DNA of 64,000 nucleotides, taken from contig JAJOJN010000062.1 in NCBI GenBank assembly GCA_021208565.1, positions 1 through 64,000 of the forward strand, written 5' to 3'. This document shows, in pieces, positions 20,769 through 30,283 of this stretch. Numbering within the stretch: the stretch's first letter is position 1; each line of letters starts with the position of its first letter. Made by a program: the position numbers and the translations under genes. The notes under the pieces were generated by a model. The model did no database searches and was not told the origin of the DNA. It saw only the letters and a list, made by a program, of their open reading frames with translations. The stretch is from Nitrincola sp. (GTDB taxonomy: Bacteria > Pseudomonadota > Gammaproteobacteria > Pseudomonadales > Balneatricaceae).

Positions 20769-22229
20769 TTAGAAGGAGCCAAACAGACTGCCCAGTGTGA
20801 CCAGCAGCACGAGCGACAAAATTGGAAAGAGCACGGCGACCATGAAGATATCTTTGTAGGCTTCACGGTGTGTGAGTCCGCAAATCGCCAGCAGGGTCAC
20901 GACAGCACCATTGTGCGGTAAACTATCTAAGCCTCCCGTTGCCACTGTCGTGACACGGTGTAACAAGTCAGGCGACATGCCCAGCTGATTGGCCATGAGT
21001 AGATAATCCGCTCCTAGGGTTTGCAAAGCAATGCTCATTCCTCCAGAGGCTGACCCGGTAACACCCGCTAAGACATTAACTGACAGCGCCAAAGAGACCA
21101 ATGGATTACCTCCACCGATACTATCTACAGCCGTTCTGATCAGATCAAAGGCTGGCAATGCCGCTATTACCGCTCCAAAACCGACAAGACTTGCCGTATT
21201 AAAGATAGGCAAAACAGAGGCGTTAGCACCATCATCTAAGGTTTGACGCAAGGTCATCAAACGCTGCCAGTTGGTAGCGATCAATAGCAAAATAGCCAGG
21301 GTTAATGAGGTGATGATCGACCAGACACCGATCACCGAATCCAGTGATGTATTACCATAGAGTGCGCTAGCTAAATACTCGGTTTCAAGACGAGGAAACA
21401 GATGAGCACTCAAAACGTAATTCATCACGATGACCAATACTACGGGCGCGATGGCCAAGGCAAAGGGTGGTAATTGATCACTGGATTTCTCCGGTTCAAT
21501 CAGGGTGACATCAAACCCCTCCCCTGAACAATGCTCACGCTGCTTTTTATCAAATTGAACAGGCTGATCTTGGTGATTGCCATATCCCTCGCCCGTCGCC
21601 TTCGCTAAAGAAGCCTGACGCGTCAACCACCATTGCCCCATGGCAAACATCACCGCCGCAGTAATGATCCCCAATATAGGTGCCGCAAAGGGTGTCGTGC
21701 CAAAGTGCGGCATTGGAATCGCGTTCTGAATAGCTGGCGTTCCCGGTAAGGCAGTCATAGTGAAGGTAAAAGCACCTAACGCAATGGTTGCCGGGATCAG
21801 TCGCTTAGGAATGTCCGCCTGTCGAAATAGCGCCGCAGCGATCGGATACACCGCAAAGGCTACTACGAACAAAGAAACACCACCGTAGGTCAACACGGCA
21901 CAGGCTAAAACGACCGCTAAAATCGCGCGTTCTGAACCCAGTTTGCCGACAATGGTCTGACTGATCGATTCAGCTGCACGACTGTCATCCATCAGTTTTC
22001 CAAAGATAGCGCCCAACAAGAATAGCGGAAAAAATTGCGTAATAAAATTTCCCGCTGACCCCATAAAGACTTGGGTATAGCTGGCTAATAAGGGCGTACC
22101 CACAGCAAAAAGCGTAGCGACAAGCGCCATAATGGGACCCAGTAGTAATACGCTGACACCTCGGTAGGCAAAGAAGATCAACAAACCGAGTGCCAAACTG
22201 ACACCGATTAAGCCGATCATACTTTGCAC
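20769..22229 (-). CDS. GntP family permease (gluconate/3-hydroxybutyrate type)
   Basis: Multi-TM protein with FPLFLLGAIFGKLMDDSRAAESIS, TMTALPGTPAIQNAIPMPHFGTTPFAAP. Confidence 0.85.
   Translation of the reverse strand: MQSMIGLIGVSLALGLLIFFAYRGVSVLLLGPIMALVATLFAVGTPLLASYTQVFMGSAGNFITQFFPLFLLGAIFGKLMDDSRAAESISQTIVGKLGSERAILAVVLACAVLTYGGVSLFVVAFAVYPIAAALFRQADIPKRLIPATIALGAFTFTMTALPGTPAIQNAIPMPHFGTTPFAAPILGIITAAVMFAMGQWWLTRQASLAKATGEGYGNHQDQPVQFDKKQREHCSGEGFDVTLIEPEKSSDQLPPFALAIAPVVLVIVMNYVLSAHLFPRLETEYLASALYGNTSLDSVIGVWSIITSLTLAILLLIATNWQRLMTLRQTLDDGANASVLPIFNTASLVGFGAVIAALPAFDLIRTAVDSIGGGNPLVSLALSVNVLAGVTGSASGGMSIALQTLGADYLLMANQLGMSPDLLHRVTTVATGGLDSLPHNGAVVTLLAICGLTHREAYKDIFMVAVLFPILSLVLLVTLGSLFGSF
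21517..21524 (-). other. KOPS-type octamer GGGGAGGG (GGGNAGGG) pointing toward dif
   Basis: Plus strand CCCTCCCC; orientation expected for the right side of dif. Short motif. Confidence 0.35.
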
Positions 22230-23272
22230 TCCCTATTGACAGATTTCACAGATCCTTCCAGTAGCCAGTCTGGATTAAAGGTACTCTTCTCACCTATTGA
22301 AGCTTTGTTTTCCACAAGCCATTGGTCTGTGCGGTTACGTCCTAGATCTCGTAAATAGCATAGATACTCCCATTCTGCATTCAGTTTGCTGGAAGCTTCC
22401 AATGGCCAGAGGTCATCCTCACCATGTATGCAGTGAAGGCGCATGTCGCGGTATTGCTCATGTTCTAAACCTTCCGATTGAATGAGATCTTTTAGTAGAC
22501 CTATGCTGCGTAACTCTTTAATTAAGCTCGCATTAAAGGTGATTTCATTGAGTCGATTAATAATGTCTCTGGCACTGGTTGGCACTTCTTTGCGATAAAA
22601 GGGATTGATCTGTACCAAGATCAAATCACGCGCATCACAGTCGTCAACCAGTGGATATAGTGCTGGGTTACCGGCGTAACCGCCATCCCAATAGGCCTCT
22701 CCATCAATTTCAACTGCTTGGAACATGAACGGCAACGCAGCAGAAGCCAGCATGGCATCGGTTGATATCTCAGGTTGCGTAAAGATCTTAGGACGACCTG
22801 AACGAACGTTCGTCGCGGTAACGAAGAGCTTCATCGCTGTGCAGCGATTGACACGATCAAAGTCAACCTGCGCTTCAATTACTTCTCTCAACGGATTGAT
22901 ATTCATCGGGTTAAGCTCATATGGAGACAGAACTCGAGAGAGGTGGTCAAAGAACAGATAACTGGGGGAGTTATCTAAACTCCAGTCACCATTGATCCGT
23001 GACCAGATATCGCGCTGAAAGGGACTGGTTTTCGCGCTATCGCTGACACGCTTCCAAAAAGCCTCTAAGGCAGCCTGTGCACCTTGACGCCCTCCTGCTT
23101 CATAACCATCGGCGAGGACCACTGCATTCATGGCTCCGGCACTGGTGCCGCTAACGCCCTCTATTTTTAAGTCAGTCTCATCCAGTAAGCGATCTAACAC
23201 ACCCCAAGTCAGTGCCCCATGGGAGCCACCACCCTGAAGGGCTAATTCAATTGTTTTTTGTGTCGTTGCCAT
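22217..23272 (-). CDS. Patatin-like phospholipase
   Basis: LALQGGGSHGALTWGVLDRLL, GVSGTSAGAMNA (GxSxG), DGGYAGNPAL (DGG). Confidence 0.9.
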   Translation of the reverse strand: MATTQKTIELALQGGGSHGALTWGVLDRLLDETDLKIEGVSGTSAGAMNAVVLADGYEAGGRQGAQAALEAFWKRVSDSAKTSPFQRDIWSRINGDWSLDNSPSYLFFDHLSRVLSPYELNPMNINPLREVIEAQVDFDRVNRCTAMKLFVTATNVRSGRPKIFTQPEISTDAMLASAALPFMFQAVEIDGEAYWDGGYAGNPALYPLVDDCDARDLILVQINPFYRKEVPTSARDIINRLNEITFNASLIKELRSIGLLKDLIQSEGLEHEQYRDMRLHCIHGEDDLWPLEASSKLNAEWEYLCYLRDLGRNRTDQWLVENKASIGEKSTFNPDWLLEGSVKSVNRECKV

Positions 23273-23428
23273 GATTACCTCGATCTATCCATAAAAGTTA
23301 ACAATCTGAATTGGATGCTGCGATGCAGCATTGGTTTCATAGTAACGTGAAAAAACTCGAGACTAAAGAATTAACCGTCAAGTTACGGTATCCTTAGACC
23401 CATATTTACTGTTTCTGTCGAGTCAATT

Positions 23429-24781
23429 ATGTCCGCGTTTTCATCCCTTGGATTATGTCCAGAACTTTTGTTTACTCTTGATCAGCTTGGCTACGCTGAT
23501 GCAACACCTATTCAACAACAAGCTATTCCCATCATTCTGAAAGGGTGTGATGTGATGGCTCAGGCGCAGACGGGCACAGGCAAAACCGCCTCATTCGCCC
23601 TCCCCATGATTGAAAAGCTGAAACACCGAGAAGCTCCTGAAAGTTATCACCCTATTCGTGGACTAGTTTTAACACCCACGCGCGAACTGGCCATACAGGT
23701 GGGTGACAAGATGCTCAGTTATGGCGAACAGTTAGGTATGAGAGTCATCTCTATTTATGGTGGCGTGAGATTTGATAATCAGCTGCGAAAAATGAAACGT
23801 GGTGCAGATATTTTAGTGGCTACTCCAGGGCGTTTACTGGATATGTTGCAGCAAAAGAAAATTTCTCTAGCACAGCTGGAAATATGGGTGCTGGATGAAG
23901 CTGATCGTATGCTGGACTTAGGTTTTGCGGATGAGTTGCGACAGTTGATGGTGTTTATTCCTCAAGAGCGTCAAACCCTGCTGTTTTCAGCGACCTATGA
24001 TGATTCTATTCAAGTGCTTATCGATAAAATCCTGAAAGATCCAATCCGCATATCAACCACCCCGAATAAACCCTCTGCAGCAAGCGTGACACAGCGTGCA
24101 TTTGCGGTCGATAACGCAGATAAATCAGATATCCTCAGCTATTTGATTCGCGAATGCTCTTGGTCACAAACACTGGTGTTTACCCGAACAAAAAAACGTG
24201 CCGATATGGTTGCGGATTACTTAAACCATGAGGGCATTAGCGCATTAGCGCTTCATGGCGATAAGGTTCAACGTGAACGTAATGAGGCCCTGCTACGCTT
24301 TAGCCAGAAAGAGGTACGCGTATTAGTGGCTACTGATGTGGCGGCCAGGGGGTTGGATATTGAGAGTCTACCCCAGGTGATTAATTACGACCTGCCGAAT
24401 CAGCCCGAAGCCTATGTTCACCGAATTGGTAGAACAGGCCGTGCGGGCAAAAAAGGCTTAGCTATTTCTTTCGTATCCACCGAAGAAAAACGCTTTTTAC
24501 AGGAGATTACAGCCCTCATTCGTCAAGAAATTCCGATCGAGGCAGTTCCGATTATTGAATCGGGTAAGCTACCTGAAAATCGAAAAAAACTCAGTGCACC
24601 GCCTCGTCAACACAAAAAAACACAAGCGGCATCTAGAAAGTCGCCACATTCATCCAAAAAGATGAATCCAAAACAAGCACCTCAAAAGGTTCAGGGGCAG
24701 AAAAAACCGGCGGTTCAGACAGATAAAAGTAGTGTCAGCAGTGCAAAGGATAAAGCCGGAAGACGTTCATTGTTTGGCTGA
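23429..24781 (+). CDS. rhlE: DEAD-box RNA helicase (RhlE-like) with basic low-complexity tail
   Basis: AQTGTGKTASFALP, PTRELAIQV, VLDEADRMLDLGF, SAT, HRIGRTGRAG. Confidence 0.9.
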   Translation: MSAFSSLGLCPELLFTLDQLGYADATPIQQQAIPIILKGCDVMAQAQTGTGKTASFALPMIEKLKHREAPESYHPIRGLVLTPTRELAIQVGDKMLSYGEQLGMRVISIYGGVRFDNQLRKMKRGADILVATPGRLLDMLQQKKISLAQLEIWVLDEADRMLDLGFADELRQLMVFIPQERQTLLFSATYDDSIQVLIDKILKDPIRISTTPNKPSAASVTQRAFAVDNADKSDILSYLIRECSWSQTLVFTRTKKRADMVADYLNHEGISALALHGDKVQRERNEALLRFSQKEVRVLVATDVAARGLDIESLPQVINYDLPNQPEAYVHRIGRTGRAGKKGLAISFVSTEEKRFLQEITALIRQEIPIEAVPIIESGKLPENRKKLSAPPRQHKKTQAASRKSPHSSKKMNPKQAPQKVQGQKKPAVQTDKSSVSSAKDKAGRRSLFG

Positions 24782-24798
24782 CAATAGACTGAGTAGTG

Positions 24799-25482
24799 TT
24801 AAGATCTTGGGAGTATATAACGATTTAAGATATCGTCATGAGCTTTCCAGTTGGGCATAAACTCAGTCATCAGCCCGTGAAAACGAGCATTGTGGCTAGC
24901 TTCGTGCAAATGCACTAATTCATGTAACAAAATATAATCTAAGCAGTCTTTGGGTAGTTGAACTAATTCAGCATTAATCCAGATACGTGCGGCACGGATG
25001 CTGCAGGTTCCCCAGCGGGTTTTCATCGCTTTGATACGACACTCTTTGGCACGAACATGGCTCAGTGCTTCGAGATCAGGAAGACGCTTTTGTATCTGCT
25101 GTTGAAGCTGTTCTCTTAACCACTGGTTTAGTTGATGTTGAATGGTAGGTTTATCCGCTATATTGGACACGTAAAGGGTGACCTGCTCATTGTTTTGATC
25201 GATGACAATACGATGGCTATTACTGGATTCAAGACAAATGCGATAGGTTCTGCCCCATAAAAGCAGCTGCTCAAGCGATTGTTTAGAAACAGGCTCTAGT
25301 TGGATCTTATGCCGAAGTTGCTGGCGCTTTTTTGCGATCCAATCCTGCTTTTGCTGAAGAAACTGAGCAATCTCTGCATCTTTCATACGCTTTGGAGCGG
25401 TCACGCAGACCTGGCCATTGGTTGGATTGATACGAAGATAGAGGTGTTTGATAGATTTGCGTTCGATGCTCAAATTATCCAT
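24799..25482 (-). CDS. YgjP-like M48-type metallopeptidase domain protein
   Basis: CRIKAMKTRWGTCSIRAARIWINAELVQLPKDCLDYILLHELVHLHEASHNARFHGLM (HELVH...H). Confidence 0.87.
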   Translation of the reverse strand: MDNLSIERKSIKHLYLRINPTNGQVCVTAPKRMKDAEIAQFLQQKQDWIAKKRQQLRHKIQLEPVSKQSLEQLLLWGRTYRICLESSNSHRIVIDQNNEQVTLYVSNIADKPTIQHQLNQWLREQLQQQIQKRLPDLEALSHVRAKECRIKAMKTRWGTCSIRAARIWINAELVQLPKDCLDYILLHELVHLHEASHNARFHGLMTEFMPNWKAHDDILNRYILPRS

Positions 25483-25537
25483 GAAAAAAGCACCAGCCTG
25501 AGACGGGTGCTTTTCAGATAAAAAATCAAAAAAATGA

Positions 25538-25735
25538 TTAAACTTGAACATCAATAATTTGACCTACCGCACTAGTTGGATCAGTTTTTACTCCTGCCGG
25601 TGCATTAGGAATTAGGTTAACAATCATCTCACCTTGTGTTTCCATCTGATCGACAACCATTTTGTTCACTTTCGCGGCGTATTCCATCTGGAAATTCAGT
25701 ACGCTCATTGACGTACCAGTCGCAGCAATATTCAT
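25538..25735 (-). CDS. Small putative motility protein, YjfB family
   Basis: 65 aa, QMEYAAKVNKMVVDQMETQGEMIVNLI. Confidence 0.65.
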   Translation of the reverse strand: MNIAATGTSMSVLNFQMEYAAKVNKMVVDQMETQGEMIVNLIPNAPAGVKTDPTSAVGQIIDVQV

Positions 25736-25887
25736 TGTACCTCCTAGGGAACAGAGTTCCTTAAACTACAGGCATGTCGATTTCATAAGCCTTCGACAAT
25801 CGTATATCCATCCATATTAACAGAAAAAAAGTCTCGTCATTAAGGCTATCGGCTCATCGATTGTCAACTTAAGCTTTTTAGAGTTGG

Positions 25888-26619
25888 TCAACTACCCTGT
25901 CGTGAACCTGATGGACTAAAAGGTGCGACATACTGTGCTACACGCTGGGGTTGGCAATTCAAAAAAGCAGAACTCTCAAGCCAGTTTTGGTCGGGATAAA
26001 AGGTAAACAGGAATTGACCATCTTTGAGGTTATCAACGACCTGATCAACGACCTCTGGTCTAACCGCTGGACATCCCTGACTGCGTCCAATACGTCCATA
26101 ACGCTCGATCCATTCAGGATCTACGTAATCCGCCGCATGAATAACAATCGCTCTTTCACGCGCGTTATCATTCACTCCTGGCTCAAGACCGTCCAAGCGT
26201 AATGAGTAGCCATGCCTGCCGAAATAGCTTTCTTGAGTCCGGAATAAACCGATACTGGATTGATGACTACCGACGATGTTGGAAAAATCAGTCGCGTATT
26301 TATCACCCGTGTTGTTACCGTGAGCAACGAGCTCTTCTAGGAGTAATTCGTGATTGGCCAGGTCAAAAATCCACAAGCGTTTCTCTGTCGAAGGTAGCGA
26401 GAAATCAATTACGGCTAGGCGATCAGCACTGGGTAAGCCATTATTAGTTGCACACTGCATCGACAACAACGCTTTGTTAAGCACTTGCTTGTTGAGTTCG
26501 GGGGCTTTGATGGCTAGTTTATCGGTAAGGTAGTGCGGAAGAAATTGTGCTGAAGCGGTGCTGCTGAAAATGAGCGATGCTAGAAAAAGTCCCTTCAAAG
26601 GCGTGAATTTTAATGACAT
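25888..26619 (-). CDS. Murein L,D-transpeptidase catalytic domain family protein
   Basis: Signal peptide; IVIHAADYVDPEWIERYGRIGRSQGCPAVRPEV (catalytic His..SxGCPAV). Confidence 0.85.
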   Translation of the reverse strand: MSLKFTPLKGLFLASLIFSSTASAQFLPHYLTDKLAIKAPELNKQVLNKALLSMQCATNNGLPSADRLAVIDFSLPSTEKRLWIFDLANHELLLEELVAHGNNTGDKYATDFSNIVGSHQSSIGLFRTQESYFGRHGYSLRLDGLEPGVNDNARERAIVIHAADYVDPEWIERYGRIGRSQGCPAVRPEVVDQVVDNLKDGQFLFTFYPDQNWLESSAFLNCQPQRVAQYVAPFSPSGSRQGS

Positions 26620-26746
26620 ATAGAGGCTTCTCCACTAAAAGATTAACTCCCCTGCTGGTAAATAAAACTTTAAGCAAGGCAGGATAAGGCTATACTAGAT
26701 TAAATCAGTACTTAAAAATCAATGGCGCAAGTGTAGCAGGCTTCGT

Positions 26747-28292
26747 ATGACAGGAAAACATCTGTATAAAAAAACATCACAACTCATCCTGTTATTTTTC
26801 TGTATTACGTTTATTCTTTTCGCTAACCCTGTTTATTCATCTAATCAGATCATAGATCGTCACTCGTTGTTAGTTGAGTTTTTAAGATTGACCGATAAGC
26901 AGCCTCAGTTGGCTGCAAGTGGAAAGACTTCGTGGTCTTGAAGCTGCATTAAAGGAGCTGAAATATGATGGTCTCAATCCGAATCATTATCAGCTATCGC
27001 GCATCCAAGGACTGCTGGAAGAAGATGAGTTGGTATTATCTGAACTTTCCGCTGCCGAAGATGCCCTCATCAGTAGTGCTTATCTTGAGGCCATTGCAGA
27101 TTTAATGCTGGGTCGGACCCGACATTCAAGCGTTGAGGTTTATCTTAATTATCAAAGAGAAAGGCCTAATCACTTTAATCAGGTGGTTAATCACGCTATC
27201 CGCTACATCGATAATCCAGAGCACGCACTAGCACTCGCCAGACCTCAATTTTCAGATTACAACAACCTTCGGGTAGCCTACAAGCGACTAGCCGATAAGT
27301 CTGCTTATGCAGTTAATTTGCCCGTCATCTCGCCTGATAGGCCTTCATTAAGAGTGGGCATGACGGACGCTAGAGTTCCCCTTTTGAGACAACACCTTCA
27401 ACAGACTATTCCCACTGCTCATGCAGATCTCTATGATCAAGCATTAAGTGATTTGGTAAAAGAGTTTCAGTCACAACAGGGTTTGGAAGCAGATGGAATA
27501 GCAGGACCACAGACCATTGCTCGTTTTAACCGAACACCAGAGGATGATTTGAAGGTTGTAAAAGTGAATCTGGAGCGCTGGCGTCGACTGAATCCATCGA
27601 TCACAGAATCAAGAGTGATCGCCAATATTCCGAGCGCTACTTTGGAATATTACCAAGACAATCAATTGATCCTTAGTACCCGCACTCAAGTGGGACGTAA
27701 GGATCGCAAAACACCCTTAATGATCAGTGAAATCAGTCATTTTACATTGAACCCGACTTGGACAATCCCCCCCACCATTTACCGAAATGATAAACTGCCA
27801 GCGATACAAAACAATCCTGATTATCTGCAAAGTAATCGATTAACCGTTTTAGATACTCAGGGAAACCGTTTGGATCCTGAGTTAATTGACTGGAGTAATC
27901 CCGGTGCAATCATTCTTAGACAGTCTGCAGGACCGCATAACGCGCTAGGACAAGTGGTTATTCGCTTTCCCAACCAGCAATCCATATATTTGCATGACAC
28001 ACCTAATCAACGCTTATTTGACCGTCAGCAACGATTTTTTAGTTCTGGATGTATTAGGGTTGAAGATGCAACACAATTGGTTACTCTTCTGCTTGAATCA
28101 ACTCAAAGCGCCCAAGCGACACAGTTTGATTCGCTACTGAGCAGTGGTGTGACACGAAATGTAAATATTGCAGATCCCGTCACCATTATTTTGGGGTACT
28201 GGACGTTACGTGCTGATGAAAATGGTGACATACATATCTATACGGATATCTATGAACTGGATGCTGTCCTATTATCGGCATTGAATACTTAA
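26747..28292 (+). CDS. Murein L,D-transpeptidase, YcbB/LdtD-like, frameshifted near 26925
   Basis: Peptidoglycan-binding QSQQGLEADGIAGPQTIARFN, YkuD domain ...YLHDTPNQRLFDRQQRFFSSGCIRVEDA. Confidence 0.88.
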
Positions 28293-28379
28293 TAAACCTA
28301 TGGATTTATCGCGGATCAGATTTTCTTAGGGCATCATTTTCGGTATGATGGCGTTTATTTTCAACTTTGAGACTGACAT

Positions 28380-29002
28380 GTGAAAGATGATGTATGTACC
28401 AGCGAAAAGCGGCTGAAATTCTGGGTGTAACCCCAAGAACTATACAGTTGTGGGCTGACGCTAATATTCTAGATAGCTGGAAAACACCAGGTGGTCATCG
28501 TCGTTTCTACTTATCTGCTGTTCAAGCTTTGGCTCGTGAAATTGTTGATGGAAGATCGCCTGCTTTATCTGATACTAAATCAGAATCCAAGACAATTAAG
28601 CCGTCGTCTACTAAAACTATTATTAAGCCCGCTAAAGTACTTGTAGTGGATGATGATAAAACTCTTCTACGCCTTTACGAGTTAACGATTAACAGCTGGG
28701 GTCTACCTGTAGAGTTGGCTTTGGCAAGTGATGGTTATCAAGGACTGATTCAAGTCGGACAATATAATCCCGATTTGCTGATTCTTGATTTACAAATGCC
28801 AAACATCGATGGTTTCGCTGTGATAGAGGCGCTTAAAAAGCAAAATCTACTCAATCAGATGTCTCTGATGATTATTTCTGGCTTGGAACAAGAAGATATT
28901 GAGGAGCACAGGTCTCTTCTAGACGAATGTACCATCATTCAAAAACCTGTGCCTTTTCTTAAAATACGAGAAAAGGTTGAAAGCATCCTGCTGAGTCGTT
29001 AA
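28380..29002 (+). CDS. Regulator with N-terminal excisionase/MerR-like HTH and C-terminal receiver domain; N-terminus probably frameshifted
   Basis: AAEILGVTPRTIQLWADANILDSWKTPGGHRRFY then KVLVVDDDKTLLRLYEL...DLLILDLQMPNIDG; a GTG at 28380 fits the N-terminus if one base is removed from the A-run near 28405. Confidence 0.8.
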
Positions 29003-29028
29003 ACCAATTAAGTTTCAGTCACTACAGG

Positions 29029-29937
29029 TTAGCGTAATGCTAACCTGCTTCTTTCATACTCTATCGCCGACACAGGCAGCTCACCTGGGGCTTGGTTATT
29101 TAACCAGCGACTCACTCTACCCGCATCACCAATAGGTGTACGAAGCCCTTCTGAATCTAAAAACACCATTGTGATGGGCTTGCCGTTGATTTCAGCAATC
29201 ATCACCAAGCAGCGCCCCGCCTCTGATAAAAAGCCTGTTTTGCTTAACAGAACTCGCCAGTTCTCATTTCGTGTTAGGGGGTTAGTGTTGGTATAAGCGA
29301 GCGAGTATGCGGGCGAACGAAAATGCATATCCGCCTGACCTTGCACGGATAACTGGCGAATAATAGGGTATTGGTAAGTAGCAGATGCCAAGATAAGGAG
29401 GTCATTTGCCGTGGATACATTACCCGGCGACAATCCTGTTGGATCAGTAAAACGAGTGTTCGTCATCCCCAGTAAAGCAGCGGTTGCATTCATGGCACTC
29501 ACAAAGGCTGCCGAGCCACCTGGATAGTTTTCGGCAAGTGTGTAACTCGCGAGATTTTCAGATGACATTAACGACATGCGCATTAAATCCATTCGGCTTA
29601 TGCGTGTACCCGGTCTCAGTCGTGAAGGAGAGTTTTTACCAAAAGTATTACCTATCCGGTTTACCTGAAGACTCTCATCTAGAGGAAGGCCAGATTGAAG
29701 GACTACCAATGCAGTCATTAGCTTAGTGATGGAAGCAATAGGCACAACTTCATCTGCTCGCTTGGTAAACAGCGGCTCATGAGCACCTAAAGGAGCAATA
29801 GCGGCATAAACTGATGCTAGTGGTAGGTCGTTAGCTTTTGCGTTAAAGGGTGATAAAAATAAAGTAAAGAACAGAATAGCGATAGAACGTCGAAGAAATT
29901 TCGAACGAAAGAATAATATTTGCATTAACGCGACCAA
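29029..29937 (-). CDS. pbpG: D-alanyl-D-alanine endopeptidase (PBP7-like)
   Basis: PIASITKLMTALVVL (SxxK), SSEN (SxN), LSKTGFLSEAGRCLVM (KTG). Confidence 0.88.
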   Translation of the reverse strand: MVALMQILFFRSKFLRRSIAILFFTLFLSPFNAKANDLPLASVYAAIAPLGAHEPLFTKRADEVVPIASITKLMTALVVLQSGLPLDESLQVNRIGNTFGKNSPSRLRPGTRISRMDLMRMSLMSSENLASYTLAENYPGGSAAFVSAMNATAALLGMTNTRFTDPTGLSPGNVSTANDLLILASATYQYPIIRQLSVQGQADMHFRSPAYSLAYTNTNPLTRNENWRVLLSKTGFLSEAGRCLVMIAEINGKPITMVFLDSEGLRTPIGDAGRVSRWLNNQAPGELPVSAIEYERSRLALR

Positions 29938-30206
29938 GCCTTAGCTTCTTTTAATAAACCGCTGATATCAAGACCTAAAGATTCAGCAAGCTGTTCCGTA
30001 CTGTTATAACCCGGTGAAGAAGGTATTTTAAAAGTCGCTTTTTGAGTTGCTTGATCAGTGGTTTTAGGCTCAGAGCTAATGCGTGCTTTTGCTGCCACTT
30101 GCTCTGCCTGCTTGCGTTGTATGATGCTTTCAATCCTTTTCTCGACCTCACAAAGTTGGTCGTAGCTATACTGTCCCAGATAATCTGAAACGGGATCTGT
30201 CATCTT
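29925..30206 (-). CDS. Hypothetical protein
   Basis: MTDPVSDYLGQYSYDQLCEVEKRIESIIQRKQ...; overlaps pbpG start. Confidence 0.5.
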   Translation of the reverse strand, partial: KMTDPVSDYLGQYSYDQLCEVEKRIESIIQRKQAEQVAAKARISSEPKTTDQATQKATFKIPSSPGYNSTEQLAESLGLDISGLLKEAKAWSR

Positions 30207-30283
30207 ATTTATTATCCTCAAAGTGTATATTAAAGCAGGCTGAATAATACTTCAGCTTTACGAAGTTTTAAACCTTTTCCTGC

